This document shows, in pieces, positions 20,761 to 32,125 of a DNA stretch of 64,000 nucleotides. This DNA is from Trichoderma breve (Eukaryota; Ascomycota; Sordariomycetes; Hypocreales; Hypocreaceae): positions 3,720,001 to 3,784,000 of the forward strand of contig NC_079234.1 of assembly GCF_028502605.1 (NCBI RefSeq), read 5' to 3'. Position 1 is the stretch's first letter. Each line of letters opens with the position of its first letter. The notes under the pieces were generated by a model. That model had not been told where the DNA came from. It saw only the letters and a list, made by a program, of their open reading frames with translations, and did not search any database. Both the position numbers and the translations under genes were made by a program.

Positions 20761-22111
20761 GCCTGGATTTTTATTTAGGCCCGGTGGTCGGTCGGAGAGG
20801 GGCGGCCAAGCACGGCATGGATAAGATAACCTGGGAAATGTCTTGAAAAAATGCGACGCGGGTAAAATGTACCGCTGGCCTTTCGTATTCGCACCGTGGG
20901 TACGTGGGATGTGCAGCGGGATTGGCGCAGGGCAGCAGGTACCCAGCAAGTCACCCCGCTCTCGCAACACCATGCACATGCAAATGTTGGGATTTCGAAA
21001 AAGAAGCTGGCAGAAAGAATCCGAATAGTGCTAGGAGCGGACGGACATGGTTCATGTTGTTTTTGTGCAAATTACCGCAAACCCATTGCAGCCATGATTG
21101 GCAAGGAGAGCCGAGCTGGACTAGGATTGGGGGCTTTAGCCAGCAGTATAGCTGGTATTTTCTACAATCTATGTACTACGAGCACTATTCCCTTGATTGC
21201 TTTGGGTGAGATGACTCAATTGTGTACTGCAGTGTACTCAAAGAGGCCCAACGTGCAATGTATGTTGCAAAACGATAGATAGACCTTGCCCGGTGCCAAT
21301 TTGGACGCTGGATTGGATTTGGTGTGACTCGAACTCGGACCCAAAACGACGCCAAGCCAGAAAAAGATTGTCCAACACCCGTACCTGAGATGGCGTCTGT
21401 TAAAAGGTAACCTCTGCGAAGAGCCTTCTCCCTCAGCCAAACTCATGTACCCCTCTATGGCGGTCTAGCAGCAGTGCGCCCACGGCCAGAAATTGCGCCA
21501 TCTCACGTCAACAAGCCATCGATGCTCTGCAGTGACTCGTTCGAAATAGTGCCCAGCAGCAAGTAAGACGAAGGACGATCCCACCATCCCCCATCCATCC
21601 TGCCATCCCCCAGCATGTGCAGCGATACCACACAGCACTAGTACCAGGTACATCTGCACATGCAAACAGGGTCCTTTATCCAAGTACAAGCTACCTCCAT
21701 CTGCGCGCAACAACTGCAGCTCCCCCTCCGTACTCTGTACCAATTCCTGCCGACCCCGCCGCCCAAGTTTCATCTCCCTCAACCTTTTGCCGCCGACGAA
21801 TCTGACTGCTAAGCTGCTGCAACGTGCATGTGCTTGTGCTGCTGGCCCCCCATTCGGGTGGTTTTTTTTTTTCTCTCGCCCAAAACCCCACATCCGCCGA
21901 AACAAAAGTAACCCACACCAGATGCGTAAAGCTTCGATCTACTAAGCTTGAACTGGGTCCCTTGGATTATTATTTTTTTTCGGCGCCGAAAACCCGCCCA
22001 GCCCATTTCCTCTTCCCAAAAAGAAATCGCCGCCAACCAAGGAGAAGAGATAACACAAGGGAAGAAAAAAGTACCTGTGCATGTATATATAGCCAACAGA
22101 AGCTGCAAATC
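20761..22111. other. Divergent promoter region between SAM synthetase and GPN3
   Basis: No convincing gene was seen. Minus-strand frames at 21465-21905 and 21691-21918 overlap each other and lack motifs. The right half is the upstream region of the GPN3 gene. Confidence 0.5.
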
Positions 22112-23369
22112 ATGAGCAAGTTTGGCGCCATGGTCATGGGCCCTGCGGGGGCGGGCAAGGTATGGGCTTGTCTCTTTTGTCTGCTTTGGCTCTGCCTTTT
22201 ATGCGCGCTTACGCCTGATCACAAAGGAAGAGAGGAAGGGGGCCCGGATGGCTCCCTGATGCTGGTTGCTGGTGCTGATGCTTGCAATCCATCGTGTCGA
22301 CATGGGAATCCCTCCGATCCTCCTCCGGGCTCTGCCGTCTTCCTGCGTCCTGCGATAAGGCAAGGGAGTGGGATGAGCAAGACGCTGCTATGCGACGCTA
22401 TGCGATGCGATGATGCAATGCCATGCCATACCACCGAAACACCACATGCTGCCAAAAGAACTCCAAAAACACTGACTCACTCACTGACTGATGCTTTCTT
22501 CGCTCCTCGTCTAGTCCACCTTCTGCGCCGCCCTCATCACCCATCTGCAGCTCAACCGCCGGTCGGCCTTTTACATCAACCTCGACCCCGCCGCCGAGTC
22601 CTTTGAGCACACGCCCGACCTCGACATCAAGGAGCTCATCTCCCTCAAAGATGCCATGGAGGAGGTGGGCCTGGGCCCCAACGGCGGCCTCATCTACTGC
22701 TTCGAGTTCCTCATGGAGAACCTCGACTGGCTGACCGAGGCCCTGGACTCGCTCACCGAAGAGTACCTCATCATCATCGACATGCCCGGCCAGATCGAGC
22801 TGTACACGCACATCCCGATCCTGCCCACCCTGGTCAAGTTCCTGTCTCAATCTGGCGCCCTGGACATCCGGCTCGCCGCCGTCTACCTGCTCGAGGCGAC
22901 GTTTGTCGTCGACAGGGCAAAGTTCTTCGCCGGCACGCTCAGCGCCATGAGCGCCATGCTCATGCTCGAGGTCCCCCACATCAACGTCCTGTCCAAGATG
23001 GACTTGATCAAGGACCAGGTCAAGAAGAAGGATCTCAAGCGCTTCCTGACGCCCGACGTAGCCCTCTTGGACGACGACCCCTTGGAGCGTAGCAGGAGGA
23101 TCACCGAAGGCCCGGAGGGCGAAGACGACGAGTCCGTCCCGCCCGACGAGAAGAGCCAAGTGATGAAGGGCGCCAGCTTCCGCCGTCTCAACAGGGCTGT
23201 AGCAGGCCTCATTGAGAGCTTTAGCATGATTAACTACCTCAAGCTAGACGTCACAGACGAAGACAGCGTGGGCGGGATCCTCAGCCACATTGACGACTGC
23301 ATCCAGTATCACGAAGCTCAAGACCCCAAGGAGCCCGACGACGAGCAGGAGTACGACGAGGCAGATTAA
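22112..23369 (+). CDS. GPN3: GPN-loop GTPase 3
   Basis: Exon 1 (22112-22159) encodes MSKFGAMVMGPAGAGK and ends inside the P-loop. A 355-nt intron (GTATGG...TAG) follows, and exon 2 (22515-23369) resumes with STFCAALITHLQ; total 300 aa. GPN GTPases act in cytoplasmic assembly and nuclear import of RNA polymerase II (and III). Diagnostic features: Walker A GPAGAGKST, the family GPN insertion in GLGPNGGLIYCFEFL, switch II DMPGQIELYTH, and the base-specificity motif NVLSKMDLIK. The acidic C-terminus (EEQEYDEAD-like) is usual for fungal Gpn3. The paralogues Gpn1 and Gpn2 are less likely, because the sequence lacks their longer C-terminal extensions. Confidence 0.95.
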
Positions 23370-23822
23370 GATGTATGCATTGGATTGGAAAAGTAAAAAA
23401 ACAAAAAGGATATCAATAGGGTAACAAAAAGTGGCTTTAGATAGGTTCATATGTTGGGAGCATAATGCATAGCGACGGCGTTTTGTGGTTTGCAAAAAAC
23501 AGGAGGTATAACTGATCGATCCCGTTGAGCTGCATCTTGAGAAAACAAATTAAAAAAGAAACGCAAAAAACATGATAATTCATCCATCCAAAAAAAAAAT
23601 AACAAAAACACCCGTGATTGAAGACGCGCTGTCGCCTTTGCCGTTATCAACCTCTCGTATGATCCCCCTCAACCTTGATATTGTCTTCCCATGTTTGCAT
23701 CCATCGCCAATCATACATCATGTCTCGTGTCTTATAAAAAAGTTCATGTTGTTGTCTTTCATTTGCTTTCCCCTCCCATCACTGCTCGGGACCTCTCTCC
23801 CAAGACAAAGAAGCTGTCATCT
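23370..23822. other. Short intergenic between convergent GPN3 and Apq12-family genes
   Basis: An AT-rich 3'UTR-like spacer with A-runs. No gene seen. Confidence 0.6.
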
Positions 23823-24371
23823 TCACCTCGTCTGGTCATACATCCCCCCTCCACTCCTCCTCGCCGAATACTCGTCCCACCTTCCACTCGCCTGCTGCCC
23901 TTCATACCTCTTATACTCATCCAGCCAAACATTCTTCAACACAGCCATGTAACCCATAATCTTGGCCCCAACCACCGCCGCGTCCCGCGCGCTCACAAGC
24001 ACCCCCCTGTTCCACACCCACGCCGCCAGCGCCACGACGGCCGCCCACAGCACCGCCCGCATCGCCAGCCGCGTCCACCACAGCACCAGCCGCCGGATCC
24101 AGTTGAGCACCACCAGCGTCGCCACGATGGTCGCCAGCGGCAGGAGGAGGTCCAGCGCGCCCTGGTGCTCCGCGAGGACGGCCATGCCGCGGTCCGCGAC
24201 GGGCTGGACGAGGGGTATCACGGCTGAGGCGCCGTCGCGGGCTTGCGCGAGGGCTTGACGCTTGAAGATTTGGATGGGGGAGCGCGGGTCGAGGATGTGT
24301 GTGTCGATGAGGGCGACGACGTTGGGGGGGAGGAACGATGCCAGGAGCTGCTTCACGATCGTTTCGTCCAT
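23823..24371 (-). CDS. Apq12-family nuclear pore assembly and biogenesis protein
   Basis: A single exon encodes 182 aa from the ATG at 24371. An N-terminal soluble part (about 1-75) is followed by two adjacent hydrophobic helices, LLLPLATIVATLVVLNWI and LWAAVVALAAWVWNRGV, separated by a short basic loop. This hairpin is the hallmark of the Apq12 family. In yeast Apq12 sits in the nuclear envelope/ER and affects membrane fluidity, NPC assembly and mRNA export. After the hairpin come a short conserved segment (WLDEYKRYEGQQ) and a disordered Arg/Gly-rich tail. The assignment rests on topology and length and is not a search result. It is convergent with GPN3. Confidence 0.72.
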   Translation of the reverse strand: MDETIVKQLLASFLPPNVVALIDTHILDPRSPIQIFKRQALAQARDGASAVIPLVQPVADRGMAVLAEHQGALDLLLPLATIVATLVVLNWIRRLVLWWTRLAMRAVLWAAVVALAAWVWNRGVLVSARDAAVVGAKIMGYMAVLKNVWLDEYKRYEGQQASGRWDEYSARRSGGGMYDQTR

Positions 24372-25498
24372 GATCTCTGGTGTTGGTGTTGTTGTTGTTG
24401 TTTATTATGTGGGTTGAGTTCTTCAGTGGTGATGGGGTGTTATCTTTCGTCGATCTGCGCGTCCGTCTGTCGTCGTAGTTTGCTATAGATATAGACCAAA
24501 CAAACAAAGAAGAAATAATACCCCCAAGAGGGCACACCAACGAACAAGTTTATTTCGTGGTGAACAGGGATCCCGTGATAAGATACCGCAGGACGTTCTT
24601 TCACTGTCCCAAACTCTCGTCCCTTTGTCAGGCGTTAGGCCCGGGTCAAGTTCGGATCTTTCTTCTACAACGCTCCTTTGGTTCTTGCGGCCTTGTTCTG
24701 CCTGTCCGTTCGAGCCTTTCCTCCGTCTGGTTTAGAAAGAAACAAACTGTTCGGTTTTATTATTATGTTATCTTAGAAACCTCTCTCCTGATTTGGTTCG
24801 AGACCTCATCACCCCCGCTCTTTTCTTCTGTCCTGTTCCCGTGGGTTTTTTTTTGGCCCGCTTTCTCACTAAAGCTCGTGGGAAAAATAGCTGCTAAATC
24901 TTACGTGCCCCGTTTGCATGTGATGCTGCCTCGGCGCTAAACCGTTATTGATGCTCAACCAACTCGAGATGACTTCACTGCTCTTATTTGTAGTATTATA
25001 CTCCTACTTCTCACTTTACACATCTCCATCCATGATTTTCACATCATCACACAATCGTTCCGAATCAAAACTGCATGACATATTCAATTTTTATTCTTTT
25101 CTATATGCTAGCCCAGGTGGTCGCCAAAAACAGAGTTCCTTCCTCCCGCCGTCGTGTCATCATCGCAATTCGTCTCAGCAAGCATCGCCTCCCAAAGCAG
25201 AAACGCTCGAAAGACAAAGTCTTGCAAAGTGCTGAAAAGGAAGAAGAAAATTAAATAAGTAATAAGACAAAAGAGAAAAAAAGAAAAGGGTATCGAAAGT
25301 GTAGGCCATCCGTGCCAAGAGAAGGCATCGGACAGCATTACATAGTTTGTCCACTCCACTCCCTAACTCGACGTCCCCCATCCCCAGTAAAATGCAGCAC
25401 TCCTCTCAGTTCTTTATATGTGCCCAGAGTCAGTGTATACTCCAAAATTCCTCCACAAGATATTCTGCAGGTCGAGAAATTCACCCTCCACTTCGAGT
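24372..25498. other. Intergenic, Apq12 promoter side and 3' flank of the large low-complexity gene
   Basis: Contains T-rich leader-like sequence but no frame with coding character. The 127-codon plus-strand frame at 24557 lacks motifs. Confidence 0.55.
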
Positions 25499-28246
25499 TC
25501 AGGGAAGCTCAACCTCTCCCTCGAGAACTCGCAGGGCTGCTTCGATCCTCCGTTTGTACAACTCATGGCCGCCTGGATGAGCTCCATCTGCTTCACCCAA
25601 TGCCAGTACACACTTGCCGAGACTCGCCACCAGTCGTTCCACCGTCATCTGGACATCCTTGGACAAGACCTGGAGAGCGGGTGATTGTCCGCCTCGGCTG
25701 TTGCTACTGGCTTGAGAGTAAATGCTCGAAGCATCGGTCAACAGCGAGTCTCTAATCCGCTTCAGTGGTTGATCGGGAGAACCGCTGGGTGTCAAGATAC
25801 CGCCGTTTAGCTTAGCCTTGTTGACAAGTGGAAAGCTCCTGTTCGTTCCCACTGATTCAAAGGACGAGTATGACGGCCGGTGCATAGTCTTGATCGAGCT
25901 GTGGCTAACTGGTCGAGCCATCGTCATGGTGCTGCTCCGCTGGTGCACCTGACTAGAGACAGTCCCGTCGCTGTCGGTTGAGTTTCGGAATGATCTCGCG
26001 TGCCTCTCTCGGGCATCCTGAAACAGATCGGCCGCAGTATAGACCCTGAAACCCGACTGGGCTGTTGAACTACGACTGGCAGGATCCTCTGCGGCCGTGG
26101 CAAACGTGTCGATAGACGCTGTCGAATCTGCACTGTTGCTCCGCTTATGCGACTGTCGTGTTGGGCCACGAGCCGTTTCCACCGAGCCCGTCGAGCTCAC
26201 ACTTTCAGAGCGCATTCGTCGCCCTCCCATAGTGCCCATGGCGGAGTGCAGAAAGAAGTGCTCATAATCAAAGGCGTCTTCTCGATCTTCGTGAGAAATG
26301 GGCTGCTGGACAGATTCGTGATAAAGTGACTCTTCGCTTTCGCTGGAATAACCATCTCGGAAGGCCTCGGGGCTCGATTCAGCTTCCGTGTACTCGGTGG
26401 AAACGCTCTCGGCTGGCGAAGAGCTCCGGCTGCCATCAGTTACTTCCTGTTGGCTCACTTCCAACGGACTGGCCAGAGCCCGGCCCTTGGGCGTTTCGCT
26501 TTCTTCGTAATTTTCTTCATAGTTGTCCTGGGGCTCGGGAGTCTGAGGATACTCATAATGCACCCCAGCTCCCCCTTCCTCTCCTTCTCCGTCTCCGCTC
26601 TCCTGCTCTTCCTCTGGTTCTTCCTCTTGCGCCATCACCTCCTCTTCCACTTCCTCCTCTTCTTCTTCAATAGGTGAAGCCACATACTCGGCTTGTTTTC
26701 GTTCGTGGTCGTTATCGCTATTACCAGGGTTTCCGTAGACGTATTCCACCTCCGAGAGCTTCTCGTCGCTGCTGCTGCTGTGGTCACCGCCCTGCTCCGC
26801 GAAACCCGGTTCCCAGGTGGCGTTGGTAAAGGGGCTTGGCATGCGAAGGCTCTGAAGACTGCGACGCCTCATGCTATCTGCTCGCGCCTGCTCCTTCAGA
26901 GTGGATATCTTTCCTTTCAAGCCCTTCAGTTGATCCTGAAGTTCACGCATCTGCGATGCTGAGGCGGAGCGGGTCAGCCCCAACTCATTAAAGCCCCCCA
27001 TCGTAGGACTTGCCAAGGTGGTCGTCCGCGAACCGTTCTGCTTCCCGTTCATTCCAACACCATTTCCACCCTCACCTAGACTCTCCAAAGTGCTGTCAAG
27101 TTGGTAGTAATGGAAGTGCGGCTGAGAACCGTGGCCTGGCGTGCTCCCTAAGCCGTCCATACTTCTAGATGTAGGCAGGGGCCGTCGATAGCCTCCGGCA
27201 GAGCCAAGAGCACTGGCGGAACGTTGAGGATGAACTGACGTCTTTTGTGCTCCATAAGTTGCTCCGAAAGCAGTTCCGTTCTCGTTTGTGCCCTTGGAGG
27301 GGTTCGTCGGAGATGGCGTTATACCGGGCCTGCGAAGGGATGTGGGAGCTCTTGCCGTGGTAGGTGATGGCGTTGAGCCGTCCGACACAGATGAATAGCT
27401 CAATGTTCTTGCTCGGGTAAGATTGTCCTCCATATGCTAAAAAGGGGGGAAGAAATCTATCATCAGTCCTTATTCTCTCATAATGAATAGCATCGCTCCG
27501 TATGCTGGGCTTACAGTTAATCTCATTTTAGCATTGGCCAGAATCTGCTCGGCCCGCTTGCTGAGGGAAGCCCCATCGTCACTCAGTCTCCGGGCAGTCA
27601 TGGGATCATAGGCGCGTAAGTGCTGCGAGACAGGCGTCCCCTCGTGGTACGCAGATGCGACGCTTTCCTCGTCATCGCCCTGAAAGATGCTATCGCCTCC
27701 CTGGCTGGCGGAGTCGTCAAAGTCGACAAAGGCACCGCCGTCGTGCGTTCCGATTGTGCTGGTTGATTCGGTCGACATCCTCCGCTCGCGATCCTTGCTC
27801 TGCTGTTGGCGCTGCTGCTGAAGCCGCTGCTGGATAAACTTCTTTCCTCCGGCCAGCGAGGCTCGAAACGGGCCTTCGTCACCCGAACTGTGGTTTGAGC
27901 GCTTGGACGCATTGCGAGACGGTATCGGACCAACGACGCTCTCCACCTCGGTGACCTCTCCAATGTCTGAAAGCATGGTTCCATTGCCGTAGATGATTGG
28001 CGTCGACATGGGATCGGGGTTGGAGTAGAATTCCTGCGTGAACTGGAATCCGTCCTCGATATGGTGACCGCTATTCCACAGCGATGGGCCTGTGTTAGGC
28101 TGGCTGTGATACAAATCGGGGCCATCGTAGTCGGGCAGGATCATGTCTGGATTGGTCAAGGTGGGAGACGCAGGCTGGGGATAGGGAACCGCCGTGCCGC
28201 GAGCATCCTGTCGGTTGTCATAGCGATTCGTGGCAATGGACTGCAT
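25499..28246 (-). CDS. Large low-complexity fungal protein with a coiled coil, unknown function
   Basis: Exons 28246-27515 and 27436-25499 are joined by a 78-nt intron (GTAAGC donor, TTTTTAG acceptor), giving 889 aa. The start is the ATG at 28246; a GTG six bases upstream is not needed. The first exon carries Gln-rich and acidic Ser-rich stretches. The second has a predicted amphipathic coiled coil (MRELQDQLKGLKGKISTLKEQ) followed by RRRSLQSLRMPSPF, a long Glu-rich segment, many Ser/Thr/Pro segments and a short ordered C-terminus (residues about 830-889: VQMTVERLVASLGKCVLALG). No catalytic domain is recognised. The pattern suggests a phosphorylated scaffold, but that is inference. The length and continuity across the intron strongly support a real gene. 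Confidence 0.8.
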
Positions 28247-30996
28247 CGTCACGGCGGCTCAGCTTAGCTGTGGCTGTTCTCCAAGTCGAGTCGAGTGTTG
28301 GTGTTGTGCTGTTGAGTTCGTCGTCTGGCCTGGTCCCCTCGTCCTCTTTATTCTTCCGAGCCTGGGGGGCAAAGACTGATTCAGATGAGGCAACACTACG
28401 GTCCAAGCGCCCAACAAAGCAGAATCCAGAGTAGCGGTAACGGAAAAAGAGCTGTACGACGGTGGCTAAGGGCTTGGCGGGCTGCTGTGCCTTGAACAAC
28501 GAAGCAAGTACTGCAAAAAAAAGAAAAAGGGAGAGATATTCAAAAACTCCGAGAGATCGATCGGGCGCGCCACGGGACAAGAAAGGAGCGACAGTGGATC
28601 GGGCGAAAGGCCTCGGGAAAAGCTTCAGAAAGAGTCGAGCCGAGTTGAGGTCGTATCTGCGGTTTAAGCAACGCCAGACGAGCAAGCAGAGCACGCTCAG
28701 GCCGCCGTTGCAGCAATAGAAAGAACAAGGGAAAGCAAAATACTAGAAGGGATTGACAAAGAGAGGCCGTCGCGAAAAAGAGAAGCTGGAGGCATCGCCC
28801 GCCAAAAATTGCGCCTTGGCCTGCGGTCTCGTGGCCCGGGCCGCCCTCCAGGTACATCCAAGTACTTTGCGCAAATCGAAAGAGGGAGGGAGATTGGTGG
28901 GACAGGGGCCTGAGAAATGATCCAAAAGGGCCTCTTCTAGGGCGATTAGTGCGGCGGACCGGGACAAAGACAGCTAGAGGCCCAGCGAATGGCAGCCTCT
29001 AGGTGCTAAGGCACAGCGCAGAAGGCCCAATCAGGGCGCCGGCCGCCTGACTAAGGAGAGGCCAGTGCAAAAAGCATGGAGCGTCCTTTATGCGTCAAAT
29101 CGAAATTGTTGTCATGGACGAGCGATGATGCGCATAGTTGCCTTGTTAGTGTGTGTCCTTGTTAGTGTGTGTTTTTACCTGTGCGTTTTGAGGTGATTTT
29201 GTTTTGTTTCGCTGGATCTGCGCATCACGTTACGAGACGCCGAGGGTTTACAAAGGACGGGAGGTACATGTAAGGTACCTCTTCACATGGATGGGATGCC
29301 ATTCGATCCTACAGGTACTCCATCCATTGGCCTCGACCTTTGACACTCGATACGGATGCAACGGTTCGTCACCCACGAATACTACCCAGTACTGTACGGC
29401 AACAATGGCTTGCCGCACGCACGCCTGCATGCATGCGCGTGATATTGGATGCAGGCGGCCGGTTAATATAAAAAATCCCCATATCACGACATTTGCTAGG
29501 CCACCAACCGACCGCACGGGTTGCCGCCACCAACAGTCACCGTCACCGCACTCCATTTCTTGTCGCTCCCATTCGCAATATCCGAAATAGAATCCAATCG
29601 GAAAATGGGCTCCATGCCTGTACCACTGCACTTTACAGTACAGCGCAAATAGACTCTATCGAGAATACGACGATTAGTACACCCAGGTACATACCCGTGT
29701 GCGACTGAGTGAACTTGATATTGTATGAAACGAATAATACTCCGTGCATGGCATCTCCGTGTCACCCACCTGCTCTACGAGTACTTGTTTCGAGTACCCC
29801 TCCTCGTATATCAAAACAAAATCAAGTACTGTTGGTATTACTCCCAGTCAATGCGGTGGAGGGCTGCATAATCTTACCCCGATGCTCGTAATCTCTCTCC
29901 GTTTCCGTTTCGTTTCGTTTTTTTCCCTTCAAGTCGCGGCGTGTCGACCGGGCCCTGCTAAGCCGTTTCTGGGGCGGTACCTGAGCTCCACTTGCCTGGT
30001 ACCTGTTCTAGTCCTGACAGGGACTCGGTCGATTGATTGGATGCCGTTGGCCTGGTCTAATATCCGTCAAAAGGGTCGTATCCAGGCCGTGCTGATTACG
30101 GAGCACAGGTACCTTACTTGTTACTGCTAGTACTTGTATCAAGTTGTATATGCCAGTCCGACTTCATATATTCAGCTGTACGAGGGTACAGTGTAAGCAG
30201 CTAATGCGCCTAAAACAAGGCACAATGACAGTTGAGGCAAGAGAAACAAGATACTCGACTTTAGCTGCAGAAAAAGGAAAACAAAACACGGCTGATCATG
30301 CCACCTTTTTCTTGTCTCTCACACGCACACTCCATGCAATTTTAGGTAGTCAATTCCTGCTTTCAACCTATTTACCCATGGATGATCTTTGCATCCAAGC
30401 ATTTCATTTGCCATTCTCGTTTATAGAGCCGCGTCATTGTCTAGCTCCACCCTCTCAATGGCTATTGCTCTTCGTGAGGCCAACTTCAATGCTCCGTGCT
30501 GTACCTACTCCGTATACTCCGCCAGATCTTGTACAGATACAGTACTGGAACTCCGCGGCTCGAATGGCTTCAAATCATTCGGCCGCGTAACACGGAGCCA
30601 AATGCACCGGATCGGTTGCGCAGGTACTTGTACGCGCCGTGCTAGAGAACGCTTGGCCCAACTATTCTGCTTTCTACAGAGTGGTACAAGATGCCTCAAC
30701 TCTTCTATGAGATTTTTTTGTTTTCCCGTTTTAGGTGCCCCTCAAACCTCTTCACGATCCATCTCATCTACTGTAGGTAATCAACGTGCCTTGCTTGCGT
30801 CCGCTGCGGGCCGAGATCGACCAGCCGTTTCGTTCTGTTTATTTTTATTTTCCTGCCCCCCCAGAGCTCAAAATCAAAAGTGAAGACCCCCTGCATGGCC
30901 CACCCAGTAATATGCCGTTGTTTTAGTCTTTTTAAGAAAGGGAGAAAGAAAAGTCTGCGTTTTTAAGGACTATTGTCTTGGATCCGTCGAATCAAA
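28247..30996. other. Gene-free region of 2.7 kb
   Basis: Several frames of 60-165 codons exist on both strands, but they overlap one another and contain no motif. The area is rich in GTAC-containing words and includes a TACTCCGTA motif at 30506-30514. Confidence 0.5.
29141..29172. repeat. 16-bp perfect tandem duplication
   Basis: The unit CCTTGTTAGTGTGTGT occurs twice without a spacer. No gene overlaps it. Confidence 0.85.
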
Positions 30997-32125
30997 TCAA
31001 TCGTCGGCAAAGGCTTCGGTTCGGGCCTGGATGGTGCTCTTATCCAGAGTCTCCTTGGAGGGACGGTTCGCAACCAGACGCTGTTCAATTAGCTTATCAA
31101 GCTTCAGTTCCAAAAGTAAAAGTACACTCACCACAAGATTTCTCAGCAGAATGGCAATTGTGACCTTTCCAACGGATGGCACATAGATGGATGCCTTCTC
31201 CTTGACGGCGTCTCCGTCAAAGTTCTTGAAAGAGGAAAAGTTGATGCACACGGCACCGTCCCTGATGAGCTCTGTCGGCACCTTGTATGACTCGGCGGGC
31301 ACTCCTCCAATGATGACGTCGCTCAATGGCAGGCACTGCTCCAGACCCCAGCCCTCCTTCTCCTCTACCTGATGGCGAGGCTTCTTGATACCTTGGCCTC
31401 GAGTGAAGACCTGAACGCCAGTAATGTCTACGGAGTAGACTGTGGCACCGTCATTGGCCAGCAGAGCTGCAAGAGGGCGGCCATTCACCTCGGATCGGTT
31501 GATGACGGTAATAGTCTTGCCAAACAGGCGGTTGCCATAAGCGAGGATGGGGTTGTAGATCTGGAGGTGCTCAAGAATCTTGACCACGGCCAGCGGTGTG
31601 CAGGGCAGAATAGACTTCTTCTTGTTCTCGGGAGCGTCCAAGAAGCGAATGTTGTGGTACATGTTGTGCAAGTAGCTGTGGCGCAATCCCTCGACATCCT
31701 TGGAAAGATCAACCGTCTCCTGGACGTACTTGTCGTGGGTGGGGTTCTTGGGGAAGATTGGGTAGTAGACAATGATTCCGTCGACGGCATCATCCTCGTT
31801 GGCCTTCATAATGTCCTCTTCGAGGAGATCCTTATCGACGATGCGCAGCTCAAAGTTGAACCCACTTGAAGAGGCAGTTAGTACCTTTTGCCGTAGAGAT
31901 TGCAACATGGCAGTGTTCTCACTTTTCCTCGCAGGTCTTCTTGGACCACTCGGCATATTTGATAGCGGCAGGGTCCTCGTTTGCAAGGAATGCTACCAGG
32001 GTCGGGGCACTGCTACCAGTCTCCTGGATCTTGGCAAGGGTTTCCTTGACCTCGAGCAGCAGCTTCTTTGCGATTGTTTCGGCCGTGATGACCTTGCAGG
32101 TCTTTGGGGCAGCTTGAGAAGACAT
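30997..32125 (-). CDS. MTD1: NAD-dependent methylenetetrahydrofolate dehydrogenase
   Basis: Three exons, 32125-31923, 31864-31132 and 31080-30997, give 339 aa, close to the yeast enzyme (320 aa). Intron 1 has a GTGAGA donor and TACTAAC branch site. Intron 2 is 51 nt with GTGAGT and AAGCTAAT. The enzyme oxidises 5,10-methylene-THF to methenyl-THF with NAD+ in cytosolic one-carbon metabolism. Visible family segments: DGIIVYYPIFP, DVEGLRHSYLHNMYHN, the TPLAVVKILEHL helix, INRSEVNGRPLAALLANDGATVYSVD (Rossmann region) and SDVIIGGVPAES. It lacks the cyclohydrolase and synthetase parts of C1-THF synthase, so it is monofunctional. Intron 2 is a multiple of three without stop codons, so retention would insert 17 hydrophobic residues. 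Confidence 0.95.

Noticed and set aside
21465..21905. 146-codon minus-strand frame upstream of GPN3
   Set aside because: Overlaps other equally long frames, has no domain motif, and sits in a promoter region.
30144..30883. Two overlapping plus-strand frames of 148 and 164 codons
   Set aside because: They overlap in different frames with no motif, and the region is rich in GTAC words that leave frames open by chance.
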